Origin: Roseibaca calidilacus
GTDB taxonomy: Bacteria > Pseudomonadota > Alphaproteobacteria > Rhodobacterales > Rhodobacteraceae
Direction of reading: 5' to 3'
Length of the DNA stretch: 64,000 nt
Assembly: GCF_001517585.1 (NCBI RefSeq)
Contig: NZ_FBYC01000001.1
Span: 62,001-126,000 of the forward strand
Below are positions 7,368 to 15,862 of the stretch, in pieces. The translations under genes were made by a program, and so were the position numbers. Position 1 is the stretch's first letter; each line of letters starts with the position of its first letter. The notes under the pieces are model-generated. The model ran no database searches. It was not told the DNA's origin and was given only the letters and a program-made list of their open reading frames with translations.

Positions 7368-8515
7368 GCCAACACCTCTGGCAGTTCTGCGGGCACGCGG
7401 GGGGATAACAGCTCCGCCCCATGCTCGTGCAGCACGATGTTTTCTTCCTGCACCATCATGCGGCCCGGCCCAAGCATGCAGCCGGGTTCCAGTGTCAGCA
7501 CCATTCCGGCGCGCAAGGGGGTTTGGTCCAGCGGGGTGAAAGATGGCCATTCGGTCAGTGTCACGCCCAAGCCGTGGCCCAGCCGTCCGCTTGCAGGGGT
7601 TGCGCCCTGTTTTTCCAACCCTTGCCACAGCAGCGCATGTACATCACAGGCCCGCAAACCGGGGCGCAAGGCGGCGAGCGTATCTTCTGTTGCCTGCCAC
7701 AGCGCAGCATGGGCGCGCCGCGCGCTGTCCGAGGCTGGGCCAATGGCGAAATTGCGGTCGAAATCGCAGAAATACCCGTCTTTTACCGCGCCTGTGTCCA
7801 GCATCAGCACATCGCCCGGCTGCAATGGTTGCGCACCAGCGGGCGAAATCACATCGCCATAGCCATCTGGCCCCGCGCCGCCGGCAACATAGCTGACCCA
7901 ATCCGCACCTTCGTTCAAAAGCGCGATCTGAAAATCGCGGAACACATCTGCCAAGGGCCGCCCGACAGCCGCAAACCCCGGCACGCGCGCGAAAGCGCGG
8001 CCTGCGATGGCGCAAATGGCGCGAATGCGGTCAATCTCTGGGCCGGATTTCACCTCGCGCACACGCTGCACGATATCGGTTGCATCCACGATGCGGCGCG
8101 GTGCAAGCCGGGCGCGCAGCCTTTCGAAATCGGCCATGGGCATGCGCAAATGCGTTTCCAACCCCATGGGCACGCCGATGGCCCCGCGTGCGGGCAGGGT
8201 TTGCGCTAGCGTGTCGGCCAGCAGGCCGACCCCGTCATCCACCGGGTTTGGGGCGTGCCATGTGCGAATGTCGTCCAGCCATGTGCGGCCCATCAGCTCT
8301 GCCCCGATAGATGGGATCACGGCAATCGGCGCGCCGGAACCCGGCACGACCACGAACCATGGCCGCGCGGGGCTTTCCCAGAACCGTGTCAGAAATCCGG
8401 TTGTGTAGAACAGATCGGCGGGATTTGTCAGCAGCAACGCATCCACCCCGCGCGCGCCCATGGCTGTTTGTAGCCGCGCCACCCGGTCGCGATATTCCTG
8501 CGCCGGAAAGATCAT
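7364..8515 (-). CDS. M24-family metallopeptidase (Xaa-Pro dipeptidase-like)
   Basis: This 383-residue protein has an N-terminal creatinase-type domain (residues ~1-150) and a C-terminal pita-bread metallopeptidase domain. All five metal ligands are visible: two Asp in MLDTGAVKDGYFCDFDRNF, His in GRLGHGLGV, Glu in LTLEPGC and Glu in VQEENIVL. M24 proteins in such operons often cleave small cyclic or amide substrates (as in ectoine hydrolase) rather than peptides. It lies seven bases after the PLP-lyase gene and overlaps the racemase gene, so the three enzymes are probably made together. Confidence 0.85.
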   Translation of the reverse strand: MIFPAQEYRDRVARLQTAMGARGVDALLLTNPADLFYTTGFLTRFWESPARPWFVVVPGSGAPIAVIPSIGAELMGRTWLDDIRTWHAPNPVDDGVGLLADTLAQTLPARGAIGVPMGLETHLRMPMADFERLRARLAPRRIVDATDIVQRVREVKSGPEIDRIRAICAIAGRAFARVPGFAAVGRPLADVFRDFQIALLNEGADWVSYVAGGAGPDGYGDVISPAGAQPLQPGDVLMLDTGAVKDGYFCDFDRNFAIGPASDSARRAHAALWQATEDTLAALRPGLRACDVHALLWQGLEKQGATPASGRLGHGLGVTLTEWPSFTPLDQTPLRAGMVLTLEPGCMLGPGRMMVQEENIVLHEHGAELLSPRVPAELPEVLA

Positions 8516-8522
8516 GGAGCGG

Positions 8523-9566
8523 TCAGCCACCCTCTGGCCCTTCGCTGAGGATGACCATGACACGCGCCTGTGCCGATAAGCGCAGCCCAGCCAGCAGCGC
8601 GCCAACCCCCGCCGCGCCAGAGGGTGTGGTGGGCAGATCATGCGCAGCCAACAGGGCAACCGCATCTTCCGCCTGCGCGTCCAAGATCGTGACAAAGGCA
8701 TCGGCATCGCGCGCCAACCCGGCCAGCGCGATCATGGACGCGGTTTTGCAATCCAGCCGCCCCATGCAAGAGACCGGGCCATCCGCATCCACAAGCATAC
8801 CCGCGCGAATGGCGCTTATCAGGGCTGGGGCGGCATCCGGTTCGACCACAATAATCTGCGGGCCGTCCCCCCAGACCTGCCGCGCATGGGCAGCAACCGC
8901 GGCGGCCAACCCGCCGACACCGGCCTGCAACAGAATATGGGTCGGGGGCTGGTCAATTTGTTCCGCCGCCTCTGCGGCCAGTTGCAGATAGCCTTCCATC
9001 ACCCGCAAGGGCAGATCGGTATAGCCGGGCCATGAACTGTCCGACAGCAGCGTCCAGCCCTTGTCGCGTGCGGCCTGTTCCGCCGCTTTCATGCTGGCGT
9101 CGTAGTCTTGCCCTGCGCGCATGACCTCTGCGCCCTTGGCGCGCAGACGGGTGGCAAAGGCCTCTGGCACGGTGTCTGCCAGAACGATGACCGCACGCGC
9201 ACCAAACAGCCGCGCCCCGGCGGCAACCGACATGCCGTGATTGCCAGCACTGGCGGTGACATAAACATGCCCGCGCAGCGCCTGCGACAGGTCATCGGCC
9301 TGCGTGGCCGCTGCCGCGCGTGCAATGGCATAGGCGGCGCCCAGTGCCTTGAAACTGCCCAGTCCCATCCGGGCGCGTTCATCCTTCAGCCAAAGCTGTG
9401 CGATCCCGAAATGCGCGGCCAGATCGGGCAGGTTACGCAGTGGCGTCGGCGCATGCGCGGGGCAGCGTTGCAGCAAATGCGCCACCTCTTGCGGGTTGCT
9501 AAGCGGCAGCAGGTCAAACCCGTTCAGCCCGCGTCCGCGCCATGGGTTTTCAAGATATTGCTCCAT
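8523..9566 (-). CDS. PLP-dependent ammonia-lyase, diaminopropionate ammonia-lyase-like
   Basis: This 347-residue fold-type II PLP enzyme carries the PLP lysine in LGSFKALGAAYAIA and the phosphate-binding-type loop ASAGNHGMSVA. The stretch SSWPGYTDLPLRVMEGYLQLAAE closely resembles the segment characteristic of diaminopropionate ammonia-lyase, which converts 2,3-diaminopropionate to pyruvate and two ammonia. It is shorter than the ~400-residue enterobacterial enzyme, so a related amino acid could be the substrate. First gene of the operon with the M24 peptidase and the racemase. No dedicated regulator is adjacent; the sigma/anti-sigma pair upstream has its own terminator. Confidence 0.75.
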   Translation of the reverse strand: MEQYLENPWRGRGLNGFDLLPLSNPQEVAHLLQRCPAHAPTPLRNLPDLAAHFGIAQLWLKDERARMGLGSFKALGAAYAIARAAAATQADDLSQALRGHVYVTASAGNHGMSVAAGARLFGARAVIVLADTVPEAFATRLRAKGAEVMRAGQDYDASMKAAEQAARDKGWTLLSDSSWPGYTDLPLRVMEGYLQLAAEAAEQIDQPPTHILLQAGVGGLAAAVAAHARQVWGDGPQIIVVEPDAAPALISAIRAGMLVDADGPVSCMGRLDCKTASMIALAGLARDADAFVTILDAQAEDAVALLAAHDLPTTPSGAAGVGALLAGLRLSAQARVMVILSEGPEGG

Positions 9567-9618
9567 TCGGCCCCCGACATTTCTGACAGCCTAACGCGGG
9601 CGTGGTGCGAAATACGAC

Positions 9619-9642
9619 CAAAAAGGCCGGGTCGCGGCCATT
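9619..9642 (-). terminator. rho-independent terminator of the sigma/NrsF operon
   Basis: Read on the minus strand, a stem GGCCG-CGACC-CGGCC is followed by TTTTT. It lies about 30 bases after the nrsF stop codon and before the lyase operon, so it separates the two transcription units. Confidence 0.65.
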
Positions 9643-9668
9643 TTCCGGCGTCGCCGCCCAAGCGGGCG

Positions 9669-10301
9669 CTACCATTTCAGTAGGCGTTGCCCCAAGGCGG
9701 CCCCGGCCAGCATGACAATCGCCACCGCAGTTGAATAGGCGGGCAGAACGAACAGCACCATGTCCTTGTCGCAAAACAACGAATAGACCGAGGCCGCGAT
9801 CCCCCCCGCCACAAGCCCGGCCATTGCGCCGGTCAGGCTTGGCCGTAGCGTGGCCCCAGAGGACAGCGCCCAAAGCGCCGCAGCCAGAAGCGGCAGGGCA
9901 AGCGCGGGAATCGACAACAGGCACACCCACAGATCGGGCAGGGCGAGCGTTTGCGCCAACCCGGCCTGACCGTCACGCGCAAGAAACAGCACAAACACCC
10001 CCAAGCCCCCGGCAAGCGCGGCCCCCAACAGCACAGCCGGTGTCTTTTGCGACGCGGCCGGGTGCACCGATGCCACCGCCACCGCCAAAGCCAATGCGAC
10101 CAGCCCCAAGGGCACCAGTGTTTTCAGCACCGCAAAAGACGCCATGGCCGCGGCAAGATCTGCCCTTGGCCCCCAGAGCAGGGCAAATGCGCCCAGCGAC
10201 AGCCCTAGCGCCAATGGCAGCGCGCGCAGAAGCCGGGTCGAAACCTTGGGCTGTGGCAAGGTATCGGCGGCCAGGGCAGAGATCAGGTCCTCGGTTTTCA
10301 A
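9669..10301 (-). CDS. nrsF: NrsF-type membrane anti-sigma factor (DUF1109)
   Basis: This 210-residue protein has six predicted membrane helices after a short cytoplasmic N-terminus (MKTEDLISALAAD). That is the architecture of NrsF/DUF1109 proteins, which hold their cognate ECF sigma factor at the inner membrane. A conserved cysteine pair region is visible (DLWVCLLSIP and SVYSLFCDKDMVLF), as in the Caulobacter SigF system where such cysteines sense metal or oxidative stress. Its ATG overlaps the sigma-factor stop (ATGA), so the two are translationally coupled. A terminator follows the gene. Confidence 0.85.
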   Translation of the reverse strand: MKTEDLISALAADTLPQPKVSTRLLRALPLALGLSLGAFALLWGPRADLAAAMASFAVLKTLVPLGLVALALAVAVASVHPAASQKTPAVLLGAALAGGLGVFVLFLARDGQAGLAQTLALPDLWVCLLSIPALALPLLAAALWALSSGATLRPSLTGAMAGLVAGGIAASVYSLFCDKDMVLFVLPAYSTAVAIVMLAGAALGQRLLKW

Positions 10302-10840
10302 TCGATCATCCTTTCGCGCAGCCGGGCGACGGATTTCAGCGCACGATGCAGTGCCACACGCACTGCCCCTTCGGACATGTTCAGCCGCGCTGCGGTTTCG
10401 GCGGTGCTTTCCCCGTTCACGCCAAAGGCGCGGACCAGATCGGCCTCGCGTGGTTCAAGCGCGTTCAGCACCTTTTCCATATCGCGCCCCATGGTCGGGT
10501 CCGGTGGGTCGGCGGCGGGCAACCCTTCGGCGAAATCGTCGATGGACAGGACCACGCGCGACCCGCGCGTCCGAAACGCATCGACCACCTTGTGACGCGC
10601 AATCGCATACAACCAAGGGCGCAAGGGTTGGTCTTCGCGCCATGTGTGGCGTTTGCGGTGAATGGCCAGCAGTACATCTTGCAAGACATCTTCGCAGCCT
10701 TCTGGCCCAAGGCCCGCCCCGCGCGCCCGCACCACCTTGCGCAGGATGGGCGTGATCGCTGTCAAAGCGCGATGATAGGCGAGCGTGTCGCCGCGATTGG
10801 CCGCGCGCATCAAATCCTCCAGGCGGTCCGGCTCTGTCAT
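10298..10840 (-). CDS. sigF: ECF sigma factor of the NrsF-linked (SigF-like) type
   Basis: This 180-residue protein has the two ECF domains. Region 2 includes EDVLQDVLLAIHRKRHTW and PWLYAIARHKVVDAFR; region 4 is a helix-turn-helix with STAETAARLNMSEGAVRVALHRAL. Sigma factors coupled to DUF1109 proteins respond to oxidative or heavy-metal stress in alphaproteobacteria. The gene is autogenously paired with nrsF by a four-base overlap. I could not identify a confident matching promoter upstream. The symbol follows the Caulobacter system by analogy. Confidence 0.85.
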   Translation of the reverse strand: MTEPDRLEDLMRAANRGDTLAYHRALTAITPILRKVVRARGAGLGPEGCEDVLQDVLLAIHRKRHTWREDQPLRPWLYAIARHKVVDAFRTRGSRVVLSIDDFAEGLPAADPPDPTMGRDMEKVLNALEPREADLVRAFGVNGESTAETAARLNMSEGAVRVALHRALKSVARLRERMID

Positions 10841-10931
10841 TCCAGTCTCAACCCTCTGTTCGGTGCGCGTGCGTCAGACGTTACGTCCCATATTCGTTGG
10901 CAACACAGAATAGGTATAGGCTTGTGGCGTA

Positions 10932-11126
10932 TCAAAACGGCGTGTCCTGTGATTGCAGGTCAGGGGCAGAGCAAGCAATCCGCAACGCCCTGCCATCCCT
11001 GCGCAGATCATCCGGGTTGCACGACCATTGCGGGCCGGTGGGGGCATATAGCCCGTCGAACTGCCCGGCTTGGGCCGTAACCGCGCCACCAAGGCATAGG
11101 GCGCTGAAACCTGTTCTGAACCGCAT
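10932..11126 (-). pseudogene. short remnant of a small secreted protein
   Basis: A 64-residue frame starts with a signal-peptide-like segment (MRFRTGFSALCLGGAVTAQA). It continues with GQFDGLYAPTGPQWSCNPDD and then DGRALRI, which resembles the opening of small periplasmic proteins I recall from Rhodobacterales. The remainder expected for that family is absent and the frame ends abruptly. It fills part of the ~360-base gap between the sigma factor and the hydrolase gene. It may be a decayed gene or a chance frame. Confidence 0.3.
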
Positions 11127-11204
11127 TTTGCTTAGTCAATCCGTCGATAGATCGGGACTGTAGTTTAACGCCGGGGATGCGCATGAACAGTGGGTTTGTG
11201 CGCA

Positions 11205-11960
11205 TCAATGATCGTGCAGAAAATCTTGCACCAGCGAATTGAACAAGGCCGGCTTTTCCATATGCGCGGCATGGCTAGCGCCGGGGATGACCGCCAGTTC
11301 TGCGCCGCGTATCCCGGACCACAGGGCATTGACCTGTGGCCAGCGATATGACCTGTCCAGATCGCCCCAGATAATCCGGCAAGGCAGGGCGAAACCCTGA
11401 AGTTGCGCGCGCCCGTCCCAATCGCGCATCGCGGTCAGGGCGTTGCGCGCAGCGTCTGGCCGGGCCATGCGCGCAATGTCGCGCGTTGCGGTATACCCCT
11501 GCCCGGTGGGGCCAGTGCGGAACCATGTGGCGCTTATCCGGTCTGCGGTGGCGTGCACCCCGTCCGCGTCCAGCCGTGCGAGGGAGGTTTCGATCGGCTC
11601 GAACCGGTCGGGCATCAGGCCCAGTGGGCCGGTGCCGTAAAGCACAAGTGCCTTTATGCGCTGTGGGTGGCGTGCTGCGATGTCTTGCACGATCATCCCG
11701 CCCATGCTGTGGCCCAGAAGCGTGAACCTGTCCAAGCCCAGCCGGTCAAGGCAGCCCATCACGGCGGCGCTAAAATCGGCTATGCTGCGTGGTCCCGGCA
11801 GCGATGCAGCCCGGCCAAAACCCGGCAGGTCTGGTGCAATCACGTCATGGCTGGCCGAAAACGCCGCGATCTGCGCGGCCCATTGCGCACTGCCGCCCAG
11901 ATAGCCATGCACCAGCACCAATGGCTTGCCCGCCCCCGCACGCAGATATGGCAGGTCCAT
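11205..11960 (-). CDS. alpha/beta-hydrolase
   Basis: This 251-residue protein has the canonical fold. The oxyanion motif is HGYLGGSAQW, the nucleophile elbow is GHSMGG, the acid is likely in WGDLDRSY and the catalytic His is in GASHAAHMEKP. It resembles 3-oxoadipate enol-lactonase or carboxylesterase-type enzymes, but the substrate cannot be read. The start at 11960 overlaps the dctM stop (TGATG), which makes it the last gene of the TRAP operon. It may cleave an ester or lactone form of the imported compound. Confidence 0.8.
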   Translation of the reverse strand: MDLPYLRAGAGKPLVLVHGYLGGSAQWAAQIAAFSASHDVIAPDLPGFGRAASLPGPRSIADFSAAVMGCLDRLGLDRFTLLGHSMGGMIVQDIAARHPQRIKALVLYGTGPLGLMPDRFEPIETSLARLDADGVHATADRISATWFRTGPTGQGYTATRDIARMARPDAARNALTAMRDWDGRAQLQGFALPCRIIWGDLDRSYRWPQVNALWSGIRGAELAVIPGASHAAHMEKPALFNSLVQDFLHDH

Positions 11961-13261
11961 CAACGCACCTGTTCGGGCAGCCAAAGCGCGGCTTGCGGGA
12001 ATGCGATCATAACGCCCACCAGCACCACCAGCGCGGCGATGAAGGGCAGGCTGCCGACGATCACATCAGGCACCGACACTTTGCCCCGGCTGATGCCCGA
12101 GATGACATACAGGTTCAGCCCAACCGGTGGCGTTAACACCGCAATTTCCATGGTGATGGTATAGACAATCCCGAACCAGATCAGGTCGAACCCGGCTGCC
12201 AGAATAAGCGGGATGATGACGGGCAGGGTGATGAAGGTCATCGACACGGGTTCAAGGAACATGCCCAGTGCGATGTAGAACGCGATCACAAGTGCCAGCA
12301 CCATGTAGGGCGACAGCTCGAATGCCAGGAAAAGCGCTGTCACCTGTTGCGGCACGCGGTAATAATTCAGCACGAAGCCGAACAGCACACCCGCCGACAG
12401 CAGCAGCCCCAGATAGCCCATGGTGCGCATGGTGGCCATCAGCGCTTCGACAAAGCCCTTCCAACGCAACCCGCCGACACCCACGGCCAGCGCAACCGTG
12501 ACCAGCGCGGCAATGGCGGCGGCTTCGGTCGGCGTGGCAATGCCGCCATAGATGGACACGGTAATCACCCCGCCGATGATGATGATCGGCCCCAGCGACA
12601 CGGCAATCTGGATCAGCGCCAGCTTTGGGCCGGTGTCGCGGTCGGGCACATGGGATGGGTAAAGCTGCGCCCAGATCAGCACCACAACCACGAAGAATCC
12701 GGCCAGCAGCAGGCCCGGGACCACCCCGGCCATGAACAATTGCCCGATGGATTGGTCGGTGACGATACCGTAGAACAGCAGGATCAAGCTGGGGGGCAAC
12801 AGCACGCTAAGCGTGCCACCCGCCGCCAGCACCCCGCTGGCCAGCCGCCGGTCATAGCCCAGTCGCAGCATTTCTGGCAGCGCCACGCCGCCGATGGTCA
12901 GCGATCCGACCATGGACGACCCCGACACCGCGCCAAACCCCGCGCAGGCCCCGATGGACCCATAGGCCGCAGACCCCCGGATCGGCACGCCGCGATGCAG
13001 GAACATGTATAGGTTGGCCCCGATATTCGACCGGCTTATCAACTCGCCCAGGAACACGAATAACGGCACCGCCAGCAGGATGTAGTTGATCCACACGCCC
13101 CAGAGCTTCAGTTGTGCGGACACCAGCGAGGTGTTGAAACTCTGGATTTGCCACAGGAAGGGCAAGGACGCCGCCGCCAGTGCAAAGGGTATAGGCAGGC
13201 CCAGCCCAATCATCACGATCAGCAGGCCCAAAAGGCCAAGCGCGACTTCATACCATTCCAT
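11960..13261 (-). CDS. dctM: TRAP transporter large permease subunit
   Basis: This 433-residue protein has about twelve hydrophobic helices and the motifs of the DctM/SiaM family (GLGLPIPFALAA near the start, GAVSGSSMVGSLTIGGVALPEML, and PPVGLNLYVISGIS near the end). It is the sodium-coupled transport subunit in the inner membrane. It overlaps the end of dctQ by 14 bases and its stop overlaps the hydrolase start, so the three are one operon with dctP. The substrate is not evident from this subunit. Confidence 0.92.
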   Translation of the reverse strand: MEWYEVALGLLGLLIVMIGLGLPIPFALAAASLPFLWQIQSFNTSLVSAQLKLWGVWINYILLAVPLFVFLGELISRSNIGANLYMFLHRGVPIRGSAAYGSIGACAGFGAVSGSSMVGSLTIGGVALPEMLRLGYDRRLASGVLAAGGTLSVLLPPSLILLFYGIVTDQSIGQLFMAGVVPGLLLAGFFVVVVLIWAQLYPSHVPDRDTGPKLALIQIAVSLGPIIIIGGVITVSIYGGIATPTEAAAIAALVTVALAVGVGGLRWKGFVEALMATMRTMGYLGLLLSAGVLFGFVLNYYRVPQQVTALFLAFELSPYMVLALVIAFYIALGMFLEPVSMTFITLPVIIPLILAAGFDLIWFGIVYTITMEIAVLTPPVGLNLYVISGISRGKVSVPDVIVGSLPFIAALVVLVGVMIAFPQAALWLPEQVR

Positions 13262-13772
13262 CAGGCGCGTCCTTAGCAGGGGCGGGGCGCAGCGCGATCT
13301 GCACCAGCCGCAGCATGGCGTAAAGTGTGAACACCGTCAGTGCGAACGCCGCGACACCCCAGAACAGGTAGCGCGGCCAACTCAGGATTTCCGAGGACGA
13401 CCCGGAATTGAACGCCCGGATCGTGGCGTTGACCGTGGTGATGGAAAAGAACACCCCAATCAGGACCATGATTGCGCCGTTCATCAATGCGACCAGCTTT
13501 TGCAGGGGTGGGCTGAAGGCATCGGTCAGCAATGTTACGCGAGGGTAGGAATCTTCGCGCATGGCATAGGCCAGCCCGACCAATGCGACGGGGAACAACA
13601 GCAGCGCCGTGGCCTCTGTCACCATCCGGTCGGGCTGGCCCATGACATAGCGCATGAACACGCCGTAGCTGATCCAGACCATCTGGATCACGATAATCGC
13701 AGAGCCGAGTGCGGCCAAAGCAACCACCACCCATTCAACGGCTTTCGTGGCCCTGTCGACAAGATTGAGCAT
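13248..13772 (-). CDS. dctQ: TRAP transporter small permease subunit
   Basis: This 174-residue protein has four membrane segments and the DctQ signature (VDRATKAVEWVVVALAALGS with later FMRYVMGQPDRMVTEATALL). It bridges DctM and the substrate-loaded binding protein. The start at 13772 is chosen because AAGAGGG lies five bases upstream; the frame extends further but without a ribosome-binding site. It lies between dctP and dctM in the usual P-Q-M order. Confidence 0.9.
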   Translation of the reverse strand: MLNLVDRATKAVEWVVVALAALGSAIIVIQMVWISYGVFMRYVMGQPDRMVTEATALLLFPVALVGLAYAMREDSYPRVTLLTDAFSPPLQKLVALMNGAIMVLIGVFFSITTVNATIRAFNSGSSSEILSWPRYLFWGVAAFALTVFTLYAMLRLVQIALRPAPAKDAPDGMV

Positions 13773-13845
13773 AGAACCCTCTTGGTCTGGACTGACGTGG
13801 CGTGCAGGGGGATGACGCCGCAAGGCAGCGTCACCCCCTAGCACA

Positions 13846-14829
13846 TTATTTCTGATGCGCGGCGAACAGGTCGCGGATTTGGCCTGCCATATCCGGCCCG
13901 CAGGCGCTGTCGACCTCTTCCGTCCATTTCGCCGCGATATCTGTGATCATCGCGTTGCGCTCGTCGTCCGAAATCGACACGGCTGCGCCGCCGCCCTTCA
14001 TCACGGCATTGCCGACTTGCCCGTCAATCCAGTCCTCGTAGCGCGGCTGCAACCAGAGTTCCGATTCCGCCCCCGCTTCCAGCAAGGCGGTCTGGTCAGC
14101 TTCGGACAGGCTGTTGAAGCGGTCAAGGTTCATCATGTATTGGATGTTGCCATAGAACAGGCTGGCATTGACCATGTAGGGCATGACATTCCACAATTGC
14201 CACGAACTGTAGGTCGCAACGCCCATATTGATGCCGTTGACCACGCCGCGCTCGGCGGATTGGAACACCTCGCCCGGTGCAATGAAAACCGGCTCGCCGC
14301 CCCAGCTTTCGATCATCATGCTCACCAGCGGCCCAATAGAGCGCACAAGCTTGCCGTCCAGATTGCTCAGGCTGTCGATCGGCCCTTGGAACCACCATTC
14401 CTGGTCGTAGGAATAGTTTGAATTGATGACCGGTATCAGCCCGACATTCGCGGCTTCGGGCGCGATCAATTCGGCATAGGCGGCGTCCAGCCCGATCTGG
14501 TCGGTCAGGTCGATTGCCGCGGGGTAAAGCGATGTCACGCGGTAGCAAGGCAGACGGGTATCTGCGGAAATCCAAGCGATGTCAGCTACACCGCCCTGAA
14601 TGGCATCGACCCCGTCCGACCACCCATGCAAGGTCGAGGACGGAAATATCTCGACCGTCAGGCGGCCTTCGGTCTTTTCGGCAACCAGTTCGGCGAATTT
14701 CACGAACCCTTGGTAGCGGATGTCGGTTTCATTGACATAGGTGGACAGGCGGATCGTTTCGGCCTGCGCTATGCCAGCGACAAGGGCACCGCCAAGCGAC
14801 AGGGCCAGCAATTTGGAAAGCTGTGTCAT
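13846..14829 (-). CDS. dctP: TRAP transporter periplasmic binding protein
   Basis: This 327-residue DctP-type protein begins with a signal peptide (MTQLSKLLALSLGGALVAG, cleaved after AQA). It shows the family features FAELVAEKTEGRLTVEIFPSS, a GVADIAW strand and a VNGINMGVATYSSWQLW segment late in the protein. It binds a small acid in the periplasm and hands it to DctQM. It lies 39 bases downstream of cuyA on the same strand. Together with the cuyA-linked LysR this suggests cysteate or a related sulfonate as the ligand. That is an inference from position. Confidence 0.88.
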   Translation of the reverse strand: MTQLSKLLALSLGGALVAGIAQAETIRLSTYVNETDIRYQGFVKFAELVAEKTEGRLTVEIFPSSTLHGWSDGVDAIQGGVADIAWISADTRLPCYRVTSLYPAAIDLTDQIGLDAAYAELIAPEAANVGLIPVINSNYSYDQEWWFQGPIDSLSNLDGKLVRSIGPLVSMMIESWGGEPVFIAPGEVFQSAERGVVNGINMGVATYSSWQLWNVMPYMVNASLFYGNIQYMMNLDRFNSLSEADQTALLEAGAESELWLQPRYEDWIDGQVGNAVMKGGGAAVSISDDERNAMITDIAAKWTEEVDSACGPDMAGQIRDLFAAHQK

Positions 14830-14868
14830 GGGTCATCTCCGTTGTTGAACATGGGGGTGGCGGGCCGC

Positions 14869-15754
14869 TCAGGCGGCCTTCTGGGTATTGAACAGGTGGC
14901 CATAGGCAAACAGCGCCGCAGACCCGCCCGTATGCAGAAAGACAACGCGGTCGGTTTTCCGGAATGCACCCGCGCGGACCATGGCGACCAGCCCGGCAAA
15001 GCCCTTGCCGGAATAGACCGGGTCCAGCAAAATCCCTTCCAGCCGGGCCAACAGTAGCATGGCGTCTACCATCGCATCGGTGGGTTGGCCGTAGCCGGGA
15101 CCGACCTGATCGTCATACGCCACAACCATATCGCGGGGCAGATCGCCACGCGCGCCTAACAGCTCGGCGGTGCGTTGCGCCAGCTTGTGCACATTGTCGA
15201 TCTGCTTTTCGCGCGGCGCGCGCACGGAATGGCCCGTGACGGGAATGGGGGCGTTCATTGCGAACAGCCCGGCCAGAAGCCCGGCTTGCGTGCCCGCGCT
15301 GCCAGTGGCATGAACAATGTGGTCAATGCGCAGATCGGCGGCATCGGCTTGGGCCACCAGTTCCTCGGCGCAGGCGGCATAGCCCAAGGCCCCCACAGGG
15401 TTCGACCCGCCACCGGGAATGACATAAGGCTTGCGGCCTTGGTCGCGCAGCGTGTCGGCCAAGGCTTCGGCCTCGGCATTCATGTCCAGACCTTCGGGGC
15501 GGAAATCGAAGCTACAGTCCATCATAACGTCCAGCAGCACATTGCCCGCGTCCTCATAGTCCGCGCCTTGGTTGGTGACACGCCGTTCCAGCAGCGCATG
15601 GCAGCCCAGCCCCGCGCGGCAGGCGGCGGCGGCGGTCTGGCGCACATGGTTGGATTGCGTGGCACCTTGCGTCACCAGCGTATCGGCCCCCTGCGCCAGC
15701 GCGTCGGCGACCAGAAATTCCAATTTGCGGGTCTTGTTCCCGCCAGAGGCCAGC
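14869..15754 (-). pseudogene. cuyA: cuyA, 3' part (L-cysteate sulfo-lyase / D-cysteine desulfhydrase-like), split by the Mu-like element
   Basis: This is about 295 codons of a fold-type II PLP enzyme, entering directly at LASGGNKTRKLEFLVADALA, the segment with the PLP-binding lysine. It continues to a normal C-terminus (HTGGSAALFAYG). The N-terminal ~44 residues are absent here but lie in the same orientation at 24294-24423, on the other side of the 8.5-kb element. CuyA releases sulfite, pyruvate and ammonia from L-cysteate; close relatives act on D-cysteine. An ATG at 15723 could start translation but would omit the PLP lysine. Removing the element with one copy of the 5-bp duplication restores one open frame. 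The downstream TRAP genes probably lose their upstream promoter. Confidence 0.88.
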
Positions 15755-15800
15755 TGTACGCTGTCACTTGTTTTGATCTACGTTGTCACTTGGTTTGATC
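15755..15800. repeat. left end of the Mu-like element with two transposase-site-like repeats
   Basis: The end begins TGTACGC. Two direct copies of GTCACTTGKTTTGATC lie at 15763-15778 and 15785-15800, 22 bases apart (about two helical turns). The first copy is placed exactly as the equivalent motif at the right end. Phage Mu ends also begin TG and contain several binding sites for the transposase. Confidence 0.8.
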
Positions 15801-15862
15801 CGCCGGGATTATCTTGGACGTGGTGGCATCTGGTGGGACTGGATGCCGTTTTCGAACGCCGG

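Noticed and set aside
6660-9566. Ectoine/hydroxyectoine utilisation operon (eutABCDE)
   Set aside because: The PLP enzyme matches diaminopropionate ammonia-lyase better than EutB, and cyclodeaminase (eutC) and deacylase (eutE) genes are missing. The M24 protein alone is not diagnostic.
9731-11080. A 449-codon plus-strand frame opposite the sigma factor and NrsF genes
   Set aside because: Low-complexity, proline/arginine-rich translation; the minus strand has a coupled, recognisable gene pair and a terminator.
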